This document shows positions 52,197-61,198 of a DNA stretch of 64,000 nt, piece by piece. The notes beneath the pieces are model-generated. The model saw only the letters and a list, made by a program, of their open reading frames with translations. It did not search any database and was not told the origin of the DNA. The position numbers and the translations under genes are program-made. The first letter of the stretch is position 1; every line of letters starts with the position of its first letter. This DNA is from Flavobacteriaceae bacterium (GTDB lineage: Bacteria > Bacteroidota > Bacteroidia > Flavobacteriales > Flavobacteriaceae): the NCBI GenBank assembly GCA_009886625.1, contig QXZA01000026.1, positions 55,435 to 119,434 on the forward strand, written 5' to 3'.

Positions 52197-53961
52197 GCTT
52201 TTACCTGATCATGTAGCCAATCAAATAGCGGCGGGTGAAGTTATTCAACGTCCTGCTTCAGTGGTCAAAGAATTACTGGAAAATGCGGTTGATGCTAGTG
52301 CAGATACTATCCAGTTAATTATAAAAGATGCTGGTAAAACATTGGTTCAAGTGATAGATAACGGAATAGGTATGAATAGTACAGATATCCGCTTGGCATT
52401 TGAACGTCATGCCACTTCTAAAATAAATATTGCAGAGGATCTTTTTGCATTAAAAACTAAAGGTTTTAGAGGAGAAGCACTCGCGTCTATTGCGGCCATT
52501 GCACATGTAGAAACACATACACGAGTAGAAAACGAGGAAGTTTCTCATTGCCTTAAAATAGAGGGTGGCAAAGTGATTGAACAAACCCTCTCTACCCAAC
52601 CTAAAGGAACTTCGATAGCTGCAAAAAGTCTTTTTTATAATATCCCAGCACGGCGTAATTTTCTCAAATCAGATGGGGTAGAGTTTCGACATGTAATTGA
52701 TGAATTTCATCGTGTAGCACTTGCTCATCCTGAAATAAAATTTTTATTTTTTAATAACGGTACTGAACTCTTTGATTTGCCTGAAGCAAATTTTAGAAAA
52801 CGGATAGTGGGTATTTTTGGAAATAAATTAGATGCTTTTCTTGTTCCCGTTGAAGAAACTACTTCACTCGCAACTTTAAAAGGTTTTGTGTTAAAACCTA
52901 CTCATGCAAAAAAGACAAGAGGACAACAGTTTTTTTTCGTTAACAACCGATTCATAAGGAGTCCATTTTTACACCACGCAGTGAACGCAGCATTTGAAGG
53001 ATTATTACGCCCAGGGTATAATCCTGGATATTTCTTGTCCTTGAACTTAGACCCCAAGACAATCGACATCAATATTCATCCTACAAAAACGGAAGTGAAA
53101 TTTGAAGATGAACAAAGTCTTTATGCTATTTTACGTTCTGCAATCAAGCATAGTTTAGGTATTTTTCAAGTAATGCCAACACTTGATTTTGAACAAAACC
53201 AAACAATGGATGTTCCGTATGCCTTTAAAAATAAAGTACCCGCAACTCCACCAATTGAAGTAGATTCAAGTTTCAATCCTTTTAAGGATGCCTCGGCAAA
53301 GAGAAAACCAACTACGGATCAATGGGAGGGTTTGTATAGTGGAATTCAAGCGACCACTCCTGCAGATTCTATTCCGTCTAGTTCACTGGTTGAACTACCT
53401 CAATCCACTCGTGTTTTTCAACTTTTTTCAAAATATATTGTTTGTCCTTTAAAGACAAGTATGTTATTAATAGATCAAAGCAGGGCCCATCAAAGGATTT
53501 TGTACGAACGTTTTTTAAGTGCAATAACAACTAAAAAAGGGATGAGTCAGCAGTTACTTTTCCCAATATCGATTCAATTGAACCCGCAACAAGAAGAACA
53601 ATATAAATCTTCTGAGGATATCTTAGATGCTATCGGTTTTGAGATAAAGCTCAATAACAAGACTTTAGAGGTTTTAGGTTCTCCAGAACATTGTCCTCCC
53701 GGAAAAATAGAGTCTGTGATTGAAACGCTCCTGTCCGAGTCGGATCAAGATTCTGATGGAGAACATTTTAGTTATGCAGATCAAGTGGCAAAAACCATGT
53801 CCAAGAGCTTAGCAATTCATTCAGGGGAATCTCTTGAGTTGGAAGAACAACAACGTTTACTCGATGACTTTTTTGGTTGTAAAGAAACTACAGTATCTCC
53901 TTTTAATAAACAGATTTTTATTACTTTGGAGAAAGGTGAAATTGAACAAAAATTAAGTTAA
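52180..53961 (+). CDS. mutL: DNA mismatch repair protein MutL
   Basis: MutL links mismatch recognition by MutS to strand removal. The ATG at 52180 yields MTNRIKLLPDHVANQIAAGEV, the canonical start; the longer frame adds 18 residues out of the previous gene. The GHKL ATPase has VKELLENAVDA, VIDNGIGM and KTKGFRGEALASI; the S5-like domain ends with NIHPTKTEVKF. The C-terminal domain (about 400-593) contains an Asp/Glu-rich region (LLIDQSRAHQRILYERF, where other MutLs have DQHAAHERxxYE) that partly departs from the DQHAxxERI endonuclease motif, so nicking activity is uncertain. Confidence 0.96.
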   Translation: MTNRIKLLPDHVANQIAAGEVIQRPASVVKELLENAVDASADTIQLIIKDAGKTLVQVIDNGIGMNSTDIRLAFERHATSKINIAEDLFALKTKGFRGEALASIAAIAHVETHTRVENEEVSHCLKIEGGKVIEQTLSTQPKGTSIAAKSLFYNIPARRNFLKSDGVEFRHVIDEFHRVALAHPEIKFLFFNNGTELFDLPEANFRKRIVGIFGNKLDAFLVPVEETTSLATLKGFVLKPTHAKKTRGQQFFFVNNRFIRSPFLHHAVNAAFEGLLRPGYNPGYFLSLNLDPKTIDINIHPTKTEVKFEDEQSLYAILRSAIKHSLGIFQVMPTLDFEQNQTMDVPYAFKNKVPATPPIEVDSSFNPFKDASAKRKPTTDQWEGLYSGIQATTPADSIPSSSLVELPQSTRVFQLFSKYIVCPLKTSMLLIDQSRAHQRILYERFLSAITTKKGMSQQLLFPISIQLNPQQEEQYKSSEDILDAIGFEIKLNNKTLEVLGSPEHCPPGKIESVIETLLSESDQDSDGEHFSYADQVAKTMSKSLAIHSGESLELEEQQRLLDDFFGCKETTVSPFNKQIFITLEKGEIEQKLS

Positions 53962-54698
53962 TGCGAAACGTTACAGAGACCGTAAAGCATCTTTTGATCA
54001 TTAATGTGATCTTTTTTCTTGCCACATTGTCCTTGGGAGATGTCATGTATGATTTGTTTGCATTACACTATCCCACTAATGATAGGTTTCTACCTTGGCA
54101 ACCATTGACGCATATGTTTATGCATGGGGATGTGGGTCACATCTTTTTTAATATGTTCGGTTTATATATGTTTGGTACTCCGATTGAACAGATGTGGGGA
54201 CGTAAAAAGTTTATCTTCTTTTACCTTTCTACCGGTTTTGGTGCAGCAGCATTGCAATTGGGATTATATTATTATCAAGTAGGACATATTACAGATTTAT
54301 TAGTAGCTGAAGGTTTAACTAGTTCTCAAATTAGCAGTTTTTTTAATACAAGAGACTTACCTTATTCTATTGTAGAACAATTAGGGAGAGAAAAGTTATT
54401 AAGTGGTTTGTCTGCTTTTAATGGTGTGATGGTAGGGGCTTCTGGAGCTTTATATGGAGTACTGGTCGCTTTTGCATTTTCCTTTCCTAATGCTCGATTA
54501 ATGTTACTTTTCCCACCCATCCCTGTAAAGGCAAAAATTTTGGTTCCTATTTTAATTTTAGGAGATTTATTTTTCGGATTTACTTCATACTCAATTGGTC
54601 CAGTTGCTCACTTTGCCCATGTTGGCGGGGCAATAACTGGATTTATTATGATGTGGTACTGGAAGAAGAATCAATTCAATAATAACCGTTGGAATTAA
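53961..54698 (+). CDS. Rhomboid family intramembrane serine protease (first of two)
   Basis: A 245-residue polytopic protein with six predicted helices. The catalytic dyad is S161 in GASGALYG and H220 in HFAHVGGAITG; HMFMHGDVGHIFFNMFGLYMFG is the conserved loop 1 region. An extra 45-residue soluble loop (about 105-150) lies before the catalytic serine helix. Start overlaps the mutL stop by one base (TAATG). Substrates unknown. Confidence 0.93.
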   Translation: MRNVTETVKHLLIINVIFFLATLSLGDVMYDLFALHYPTNDRFLPWQPLTHMFMHGDVGHIFFNMFGLYMFGTPIEQMWGRKKFIFFYLSTGFGAAALQLGLYYYQVGHITDLLVAEGLTSSQISSFFNTRDLPYSIVEQLGREKLLSGLSAFNGVMVGASGALYGVLVAFAFSFPNARLMLLFPPIPVKAKILVPILILGDLFFGFTSYSIGPVAHFAHVGGAITGFIMMWYWKKNQFNNNRWN

Positions 54699-55570
54699 TG
54701 AACTTTAAAGATCAAATACAATACCGTCTCCAAAGACTCAATAGCGCAGAAAAACTGATCCTAGTAAATGTGATCAGTTTTGTGCTCCCTTTGTTTTTAA
54801 AGACACTATTTTTTCTTCTCGCAATTCCTTTTAGTGCTTTCATAGGTTTGTTTGAACTTTCATCTTCGTGGAGTGTCCTTTTATTTCAGCCATGGACACT
54901 TGTGTCCTATAGTTTTATTCATTCAGGATTTTTTCATTTATTCTGGAATATGTACCTCTTGTTTTTTGCTTCACGTCTCTTCTTAAACCTCTTACCATCC
55001 CGAACTTTTTTTAATGTTTATTTTTTGGGTGTGATTGCAGGTGGGCTCACCTTTTTATTGAGTTATTCTTTTTTTCCAGCTTTCCAAAATAGTACGCCGA
55101 TCATGGTCGGAGCCTCTGCAGGAGTTATGGCTGTATTTATATTTATGAGTACATATACTCCTGACGCTGAGGTACGCATTATTCTTTTTAATGTTAAGTT
55201 GCGTTACTTAGGATTGGCATTTATATTGTTGGATATTATTCAAATACCCTATGGAAATGCTGGCGGACATTTAGCCCATTTAGGGGGTGCAGGTTTAGGT
55301 TTTTTGTATGCGCAACGATTGCAGCAAGGATCAGATATTGGATTACCCTTTGAGCGCTTTATTGCGTATTGTAGTAATCTATTTAGGAAAAATAACTCAT
55401 TTACAGCGGTCTACAAAAATAATACTTCTCCAAAAAAAGCTTCAAAAAGGACTACAGGGGCTTCAGATCAAAAAAAGATAGACGAAATATTAGATAAGAT
55501 TAGCACCTCTGGATATGAGAGTTTAACCAAGGCAGAGAAAGATTTTCTCTTTCAAGCAGGAAAGAAATAG
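54698..55570 (+). CDS. Rhomboid family protease with C-terminal DUF6576-type extension (second of two)
   Basis: A 290-residue paralog. The ATG at 54698, overlapping the previous stop as TAATG, is preferred to an upstream in-frame TTG. Catalytic S140 (VGASAGVMA) and H194 (HLAHLGGAGLGF) are present, with HSGFFHLFWNMYLLFF as loop 1. After the last helix comes a basic linker and a terminal helix pair, DEILDKISTSGYESLTKAEKDFLFQ, a motif I know from many Bacteroidetes rhomboids (DUF6576). Divergence from the first copy is large. Cotranscribed. Confidence 0.92.
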   Translation: MNFKDQIQYRLQRLNSAEKLILVNVISFVLPLFLKTLFFLLAIPFSAFIGLFELSSSWSVLLFQPWTLVSYSFIHSGFFHLFWNMYLLFFASRLFLNLLPSRTFFNVYFLGVIAGGLTFLLSYSFFPAFQNSTPIMVGASAGVMAVFIFMSTYTPDAEVRIILFNVKLRYLGLAFILLDIIQIPYGNAGGHLAHLGGAGLGFLYAQRLQQGSDIGLPFERFIAYCSNLFRKNNSFTAVYKNNTSPKKASKRTTGASDQKKIDEILDKISTSGYESLTKAEKDFLFQAGKK

Positions 55571-55581
55571 CTATAAGTGAG

Positions 55582-56589
55582 ATGAAGCGTAAAAAGATTT
55601 TTGTTGGCTTTATGGCGTTTATAAATACAATTTTTCTTTTGCTTCAACTTTTGGCAATGGGAAGTTTAGGATCTTGGTTTGATTTGCCATTGTTTGCCTT
55701 AATGGTTCCCTTACTATTTTTTCTCAATCTTGTTTTTTTTGTCTTTTGGCTCATTCGCTTTCAATGGCCTTTACTGTTATTTCTTGCCTCAATAGTTTTA
55801 GGATATCAGGAGATACAATTGCTCTACCAATTTGAAGACAGTGGGATTAGAACTGAAAAGGGATTATCGGTTATGAGCTATAATGTTCGTTCTTTTAATC
55901 GATTTAATTGGATTGATGCGAACAATATTCCAGAAAAAATTGAAAATTTCATCAATAAAGAGAGTCCCGATATCGTTTGTTTTCAGGAGTATGCACAAAA
56001 TGAAGCCCCTCTTTTCAAAAACTATCCCTATAAAATTTTTAAGCCCTACAATGGAAATGGTCAAATCGGATCCTGTATTATTTCTAAATTTCCTTTGTAT
56101 AATTCTAAGGCGATCATATTTGAAGCATCTACAAATGGAGGGATGTTAGTTGATTTTTTATGGAAAAAGGATACCCTTCGTTTGTATAATATTCATTTCG
56201 AATCCATGCGAATTGATGCAAAAGATACTTTGATTGCTTCAGAATATTCCGAAAAACTTCGTGGAAAAATCAATCAAGTTTCAAAGATTCAAAAGAAGCA
56301 GATTACTCAATCTAATGCGATTAAAAATAGAAGTAATTTTCCAGAAATAGTTTGTACCGACTTGAATAATAATGCTTTTTCAAAAACCTATTCATTTTTA
56401 TTAGAGGGTAGGAAAGACACTTTCATGGAAAAGGGAAAAGGGTTTGGAGCAACCTACAACTTCTTCTATTTTCCTTTGCGAATTGATTTTATTATGACAA
56501 GTTCTCAAATAAAGGTGCTATCCTTTAAAACACACAAGGTGAAATACTCTGATCATAAACCTATTTCGTCTGTAATTCAATGGCCCTAG
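55582..56589 (+). CDS. Endonuclease/exonuclease/phosphatase family membrane protein
   Basis: A 335-residue protein with three N-terminal membrane helices (about 7-27, 32-55, 58-76) and a C-terminal EEP hydrolase domain. Active-site signatures in order: MSYNVRSFNRF (Asn), VCFQEY (Glu metal ligand), IHFES, CTDLNNNAFSKTY (Asp-Asn), RIDFIMTS and SDHKPISS (catalytic Asp-His). Members act on nucleic acids, phospholipids or phosphoinositides; the membrane anchor favours a lipid or extracytoplasmic target, but this is inference. Last gene of the plus-strand run, with no gap before the convergent wbqC. Confidence 0.9.
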   Translation: MKRKKIFVGFMAFINTIFLLLQLLAMGSLGSWFDLPLFALMVPLLFFLNLVFFVFWLIRFQWPLLLFLASIVLGYQEIQLLYQFEDSGIRTEKGLSVMSYNVRSFNRFNWIDANNIPEKIENFINKESPDIVCFQEYAQNEAPLFKNYPYKIFKPYNGNGQIGSCIISKFPLYNSKAIIFEASTNGGMLVDFLWKKDTLRLYNIHFESMRIDAKDTLIASEYSEKLRGKINQVSKIQKKQITQSNAIKNRSNFPEIVCTDLNNNAFSKTYSFLLEGRKDTFMEKGKGFGATYNFFYFPLRIDFIMTSSQIKVLSFKTHKVKYSDHKPISSVIQWP

Positions 56590-57201
56590 TCAAATAGGGG
56601 TATTTACATTTTTTATATAAAAAGCACAGTTGGGTCCCAAGTTGAAAAGTGCGTCCAGGATGCTCAGATTTGGAATGAACCCTAACTTATCGTCAAACAC
56701 TTGAATGTATTTTTCTTGTTGAATTATGGGTCTTTTTTTTGCCAATAATAATGCATCTATTCTTTGATCTTTCTCATTGTGAAACGAAATTTTTTGGAAT
56801 GAATAAGGAAGTTCCAATAGCATCATTATTTTTTCAATAAGACTCAAATTAAAATCAAAAAGCGATTTTGTTTTTTTATCGAAGAAGGGAGCTAAATCCG
56901 CTTCATAGTATTCAAAGAAGGGAGAGGATCTGTAGGCTGAACAAATAGATTTCCAATGTTCTTTTTGCCAGTTGATCTCGTAACTTATTTCCACATCTTG
57001 GTCCAATTGAAAAGTTTGCTTCTTATGGATGATTGGAATGATTAATTTAAGCTTTCCATTCGCACCATAAATTTCTGATCGGTTTCTAAATGTTTGTTTT
57101 TGGTAATGGGTATCTGTTGCAAAATAAGAGGTTTCCTGTTTTGTCAAATAAGCAAAATAGACAACATTAGGTAGGTATGCTGGGCAGATTACAGCACGCA
57201 T
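56590..57201 (-). CDS. WbqC family protein
   Basis: A 203-residue protein of the WbqC-like family. Typical segments are VICPAYLPNVVYFAYL (P-x-Y-L-P), YQKQTFRNRSEIYGANGKLKLIIPI, EINWQKEHWKSICSAYRSSPFFEYY and GFIPNLSILDALFNLGP. WbqC proteins occur in polysaccharide or surface-modification loci; the enzymatic role is unclear. It lies two bases after lepB, an order I recall in other flavobacteria. Confidence 0.92.
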   Translation of the reverse strand: MRAVICPAYLPNVVYFAYLTKQETSYFATDTHYQKQTFRNRSEIYGANGKLKLIIPIIHKKQTFQLDQDVEISYEINWQKEHWKSICSAYRSSPFFEYYEADLAPFFDKKTKSLFDFNLSLIEKIMMLLELPYSFQKISFHNEKDQRIDALLLAKKRPIIQQEKYIQVFDDKLGFIPNLSILDALFNLGPNCAFYIKNVNTPI

Positions 57202-57203
57202 AT

Positions 57204-58901
57204 TTAGGCTTTCGCTTTAAACTTTCTATAAAATACATATCCCTGCCAAAGGACGAAGAATACTAAGAAATAGGGAAAGTAAGAACGTCGTTCACCCGGA
57301 CCATCTACTGTGGTGAAAACACGATCCCATCGAACGCTCCAGTTTTTAATTCCATCATTAATACCCTTAATGCTAAACCAAATAAAAACTGGTTTACCTA
57401 CAATATGATCGTCGGGAACAAACCCCCAAAAACGACTGTCTTCCGATTTGTGACGATTGTCACCCATCATCCAATAATAGTCTTTCTTGAACGTGTATTG
57501 ACTCGCTATTTTACCATTAATTTTGATCTCAGTTGGAGTAACTTCCAATTCGTTTCCTTCATATTCCTGAATTATTTTTTTATAAAGCGGTAGGTTTTTT
57601 CGAGTTAAGTCAACTGTAGTTCCTTTTTGAGGGATTAACAAAGGACCAAAATTATCTTCATTCCAATCGTAAGGGATTTTGTTAGGAAAGAAACTTTCAT
57701 TGGGAACTTTGACTGAATTGATGCGTTGCTTTACGCTGTCAATCCAACTTATTTTTTTGAGTACTGCGGCTTCTTTGAGTGTAAGAGTAAGTTGTTTATT
57801 AGCTTCCAGGGTTTCACTTACTCGTAGACCTAGGCTGCGGATCAAATCTGTAGGCAATCCTCTTGATTCAGTAATTACAGAGAAGTTTTCGATTGTATTT
57901 CCCTTTCTTCCCACTATATATGGAATTAATTGTTGGTAACTACTCTCTGTGATATTTTCGATTTTGTAGGTTCTGTTAAAGTCCTCAAAACCTTCAGCTA
58001 ATAATTTCCTTGAGGAAACTCCTTTTTTAGCATACGCGTTAAAGGTGTATTGTACTTCAGCTCTTTCGGGGAGTACATTTTTTATTCCATTGGTATGTAC
58101 GAATCCATCAATAATCTCAAGAGTGTCTCCCGGAATACCAACACAGCGTTTTACATAATTTGATTTTTTATCGATGGGTTTATCTACTCTTTTTTCTCTG
58201 ACAAAAAATTGACGAACTGTATCGGCAGGCCAACTAAAAACAACAATTTCATTTCGTTTTATTTTTTGCAATGCAGGAAAGCGAAAGTAGGGGAGTTGTG
58301 GTTTTTTTAGATAGGATTTTGTTTTTAATACGGGTATAGTGTCGTGAACCATGGGTACAGATACGGCTGTCATTGGAGCTCTTGCACCATAATGAAATTT
58401 ACTTACAAATAGAAAATCACCGATTAATAAAGACTTTTCCAGAGAACCCGTAGGAATGATATAGGGTTGCATGATATAATTATGCACTATGGTTGCTGCT
58501 ACAATTGCAAATAGAATAGAACTAACAGTTTCTCCAAATCCAGTTTTGGGTCGTAAACTTCTGTCGGAAATATGTTTTGGATTGTCACTGTAATTAAGAT
58601 CGTAAATATAGAGTCCAAAAGTCACAAGACCTAAAAGAGTATCTTTTGCAGAATTCTTTCCAAAACTTCTGAGGATTTCTACCCAAATCACACCAAAGAG
58701 TATCAAATTGATGGTTGGTATAAAAAGTAAAATCACCCACCATACTGGACGGTTAATTATTTTCATTAAGATTACAGCATTGTATACTGGTATTGCTGCT
58801 TGCCAAGCTTGATATCCGGCAGCTTTATAAAGCTTCCAAGTGCCTAAAAAATGAACAATTTGTAGGGCTAGAGTAAATAGAATCCACTGTGTTAATGTCA
58901 T
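57204..58901 (-). CDS. lepB: Signal peptidase I, long form
   Basis: Cleaves signal peptides of exported proteins. The 565-residue protein is much longer than E. coli LepB (324). Residues 1-100 are a DUF5684-like region with three or four hydrophobic helices. A further helix leads to S153 (IIPTGSLEKSLLIGD, catalytic Ser) and K251 (NYVKRCVGIPGD, catalytic Lys). Between K251 and the GDNRHKSEDSRFWG box at 480 there is an insert roughly 100 residues longer than in E. coli, with no recognisable domain. A final hydrophobic helix is at about 540-558. Start has a full-match promoter element. Confidence 0.95.
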   Translation of the reverse strand: MTLTQWILFTLALQIVHFLGTWKLYKAAGYQAWQAAIPVYNAVILMKIINRPVWWVILLFIPTINLILFGVIWVEILRSFGKNSAKDTLLGLVTFGLYIYDLNYSDNPKHISDRSLRPKTGFGETVSSILFAIVAATIVHNYIMQPYIIPTGSLEKSLLIGDFLFVSKFHYGARAPMTAVSVPMVHDTIPVLKTKSYLKKPQLPYFRFPALQKIKRNEIVVFSWPADTVRQFFVREKRVDKPIDKKSNYVKRCVGIPGDTLEIIDGFVHTNGIKNVLPERAEVQYTFNAYAKKGVSSRKLLAEGFEDFNRTYKIENITESSYQQLIPYIVGRKGNTIENFSVITESRGLPTDLIRSLGLRVSETLEANKQLTLTLKEAAVLKKISWIDSVKQRINSVKVPNESFFPNKIPYDWNEDNFGPLLIPQKGTTVDLTRKNLPLYKKIIQEYEGNELEVTPTEIKINGKIASQYTFKKDYYWMMGDNRHKSEDSRFWGFVPDDHIVGKPVFIWFSIKGINDGIKNWSVRWDRVFTTVDGPGERRSYFPYFLVFFVLWQGYVFYRKFKAKA

Positions 58902-58914
58902 CTTTTATTTTTTT

Positions 58915-58922
58915 CAAATATA
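58915..58922 (-). promoter_or_regulatory. Probable -7 element of lepB
   Basis: On the minus strand TATATTTG fully matches TAnnTTTG and ends 13 bases before the lepB ATG. It would allow lepB to be expressed apart from dapB. Confidence 0.55.
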
Positions 58923-58949
58923 AGGGTATTTGATACATATGCTTTGGAA

Positions 58950-59654
58950 TTAAGAAATATTTAGAACATCCTGCATACTGTAGATTCCTTTTTTATTGAG
59001 AATCCATTCTGCAGCAATTACGGCTCCAAGTGCAAATCCATCTCTACTAAAGGCTTCGTGTTGTATACTAATTGAGTCTACTTGTGATTGGTAAGTAATG
59101 GAATGAGTACCAGGTACTTCTCCTTCTCGAACAGATTCAATATTGAGCTTTTTATCGGTCTTTCCATCGAGTTCCCATTCGCTGAAGCATTTCTCATCTA
59201 AAAGTGATTCAGCTAATGTTAAAGCTGTTCCACTGGGCGCATCAAGTTTATGTATGTGATGAATTTCTTGCATCCTTGGTGTATATTCTTTGCTTTGAGA
59301 TTTCATTAATTTAACAACGAGTTGATTTATTTTAAAGAATAAATTAACTCCTACACTGAAATTAGACGCGTATAAAAAAGCTGTGTTTTTTGATTTACAA
59401 TAAGTAGTTACCTCCTCGTATTGCTCTAACCAGCCTGTGGTGCCACAAATCACAGGAATTTGAAGGTCTAATGCTAGTTTTATGTTACTAACAGCGGCTT
59501 CAGGAATGCTAAAATTTATTGCAACCTCGGCTTGATTAAGGGTACCAACTTCTTTGTCTTTGTCTAAAATATAGACTATTTCATGGTTTCTTTCTTTTGC
59601 AAATTTAGCGATGGTTTGACCCATCCTTCCGTTACCTAATAATGCAATTTTCAT
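58950..59654 (-). CDS. dapB: 4-hydroxy-tetrahydrodipicolinate reductase
   Basis: Reduces the product of DapA in diaminopimelate/lysine synthesis. The ATG at 59654 gives MKIALLGNGRMGQTIAKFA with the NAD(P) loop GxGxMG; the longer frame overlaps the upstream gene. The substrate site block EIHHIHKLDAPSGTAL carries catalytic His and Lys (HHxHKxDAPSGTA). 234 residues, slightly short because of trimmed loops. Downstream of DUF5683 by 10 bases, upstream of lepB by 48. Confidence 0.96.
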   Translation of the reverse strand: MKIALLGNGRMGQTIAKFAKERNHEIVYILDKDKEVGTLNQAEVAINFSIPEAAVSNIKLALDLQIPVICGTTGWLEQYEEVTTYCKSKNTAFLYASNFSVGVNLFFKINQLVVKLMKSQSKEYTPRMQEIHHIHKLDAPSGTALTLAESLLDEKCFSEWELDGKTDKKLNIESVREGEVPGTHSITYQSQVDSISIQHEAFSRDGFALGAVIAAEWILNKKGIYSMQDVLNIS

Positions 59655-59664
59655 TTTGTAAGTT

Positions 59665-60309
59665 TTAAAATTTAACAGCGACTCGGATTCCAGTTTGTTC
59701 TGTGTCAAAAATGAAATTAGGTGAAACACTTAAATCGTCATTAATGTTGAACTGTAATAAGTGTGCACTAACATTTGCATCAAGGATGTTTAGCATATAA
59801 GCTGCAGCAGCCAATACCATAGCAATGTCACGATAATTTTTATGAAACTCCATTCCCAGTAATAATTGATCTGTAGTGATGGGAATATCTGTTTCTAAAA
59901 ATTCATCATCAAAAAAACCGTTTAACCGACGTTTGTAAGCAGTTCGGTATTTGTTCATTTCTTTATTATTTAAATCGTAATAATAGAGAGAAGCTCCCAT
60001 GGCTGCGAAAACGATAGGGACCTTCCATGCTTTTCCGATGTATGCCTGGCCCAGTCCAGGGATAATGGCAGAGTAAAAAGCAGCTTTTGATGGAGTTAAA
60101 GGATCTGCAATTAAACGTTGAATTCTTGTTGAGTATTTACTCTCGCTCCCTAAAGAATCGGGTACAGCGAAAGCATCTTTTTCCTGTTTGTTTTTTTTAC
60201 TTTTTTTTACTTTTTCTCCCTTAATGTTTTTTTTGCTCTCTTCTTCTTGAGCATAAATCGAAAAAGAAACTACTAAAAAGCAAAGCGTTAAAAGGGTTCT
60301 AAGCTTCAC
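59665..60309 (-). CDS. DUF5683 domain-containing exported protein
   Basis: A 214-residue protein with a signal peptide (LLTLCFLVVSFSIYAQ), a lysine-rich spacer (about 22-46) and the DUF5683 domain from about 60. Its block SKAAFYSAIIPGLGQAYIGKAWKVPIVFAAMGASLYYY is the family signature. The end VSPNFIFDTEQTGIRVAVKF has alternating residues ending in Phe, as in outer-membrane strands. Start is GTG overlapping the parB stop (GTGA). Function unknown; it regularly sits between parB and dapB in flavobacteria as I recall. Confidence 0.87.
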   Translation of the reverse strand: MKLRTLLTLCFLVVSFSIYAQEEESKKNIKGEKVKKSKKNKQEKDAFAVPDSLGSESKYSTRIQRLIADPLTPSKAAFYSAIIPGLGQAYIGKAWKVPIVFAAMGASLYYYDLNNKEMNKYRTAYKRRLNGFFDDEFLETDIPITTDQLLLGMEFHKNYRDIAMVLAAAAYMLNILDANVSAHLLQFNINDDLSVSPNFIFDTEQTGIRVAVKF

Positions 60310-61193
60310 TTTTTAACTTTGTTTAGAATACGTTGTAATTGTTCCTGAGATTCAAACGAAATCTTTATTACTCCCTTGCCTTGACTATTTGCTGTTGCAG
60401 TTACAGATGTTTCAAATAATGTTTCAAGTTCTGAGGCAGCTTGAGAAATAAAGGGTGGTTGGTAGTTTGTTGTCGTGGTGGCAGAAGAGTTTTTAGCATT
60501 ACGAACTAAGGTCTCTGTAGCTCGAACAGAAAGTCCTTTTTTCACTATCTGTTTGTAGAGGTCTAATTGTGTTTTGACATCTTCAACATTCACAAGAGCT
60601 CTCCCGTGACCCATAGTAACAAAGCCATCTCGTATTCCAGTTTGAATAATGGGATCCAACTTAAGAAGACGCATATAGTTTGTTATAGTAGAACGTTTCT
60701 TTCCAACACGATCGCTCAGTTGGTCTTGTGTCAGATTGATTTCCTCGATAAGACGACGATACGACAAGCCAATTTCTATAGGGTCTAAATCTTCCCGTTG
60801 AATATTTTCTACTAATGCCATTTCAAGTGATTCCTGATCATTGGCTAATCGCACATAAGCGGGAATGCTTTCTAATCCAGCCATTTGAGAGGCTCTGTAG
60901 CGGCGTTCCCCAGAGACTAATTCAAATTCACCTTTATTTGTTTTTCGTACTGTGACAGGTTGTATGATTCCTAATTCTGAAATGGAAGTACTTAATTCTT
61001 TTAAGGCCTCATCATTAAAATGAGTTCGAGGTTGAAACGGATTGGTACTAATGTTTTTGATGGGCAAGTCAATGATGTTTCCAACGATTTGATCTGCATT
61101 TTTGTTTTTAACAGATTCAATTACATTTTCTGAATCATTTAATAAAGCTGAAAGGCCTCTTCCTAAAGCGGGTTTACGGTTCGATTTTGCCAT
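60306..61193 (-). CDS. parB: ParB/Spo0J family chromosome partitioning protein
   Basis: A 295-residue CTP-dependent DNA clamp that marks the origin region through parS. After LGRGLSALLND comes the ParB nuclease-like domain with NPFQPRTHF and the CTP-binding SGERRYRASQMAG; ALVENIQREDLDPIE and the helix-turn-helix LTQDQLSDRVGKKRSTITNYMRLLKLD follow, then a C-terminal dimer domain. Five bases after parA. No parS-like palindrome was found in the window. Confidence 0.96.
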   Translation of the reverse strand: MAKSNRKPALGRGLSALLNDSENVIESVKNKNADQIVGNIIDLPIKNISTNPFQPRTHFNDEALKELSTSISELGIIQPVTVRKTNKGEFELVSGERRYRASQMAGLESIPAYVRLANDQESLEMALVENIQREDLDPIEIGLSYRRLIEEINLTQDQLSDRVGKKRSTITNYMRLLKLDPIIQTGIRDGFVTMGHGRALVNVEDVKTQLDLYKQIVKKGLSVRATETLVRNAKNSSATTTTNYQPPFISQAASELETLFETSVTATANSQGKGVIKISFESQEQLQRILNKVKK

Positions 61194-61198
61194 AATAC

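Noticed and set aside
57204..58901. Fusion of two genes or frameshift in lepB because of its length
   Set aside because: A single continuous frame with all catalytic boxes in order; Bacteroidetes LepB proteins are known to be long.
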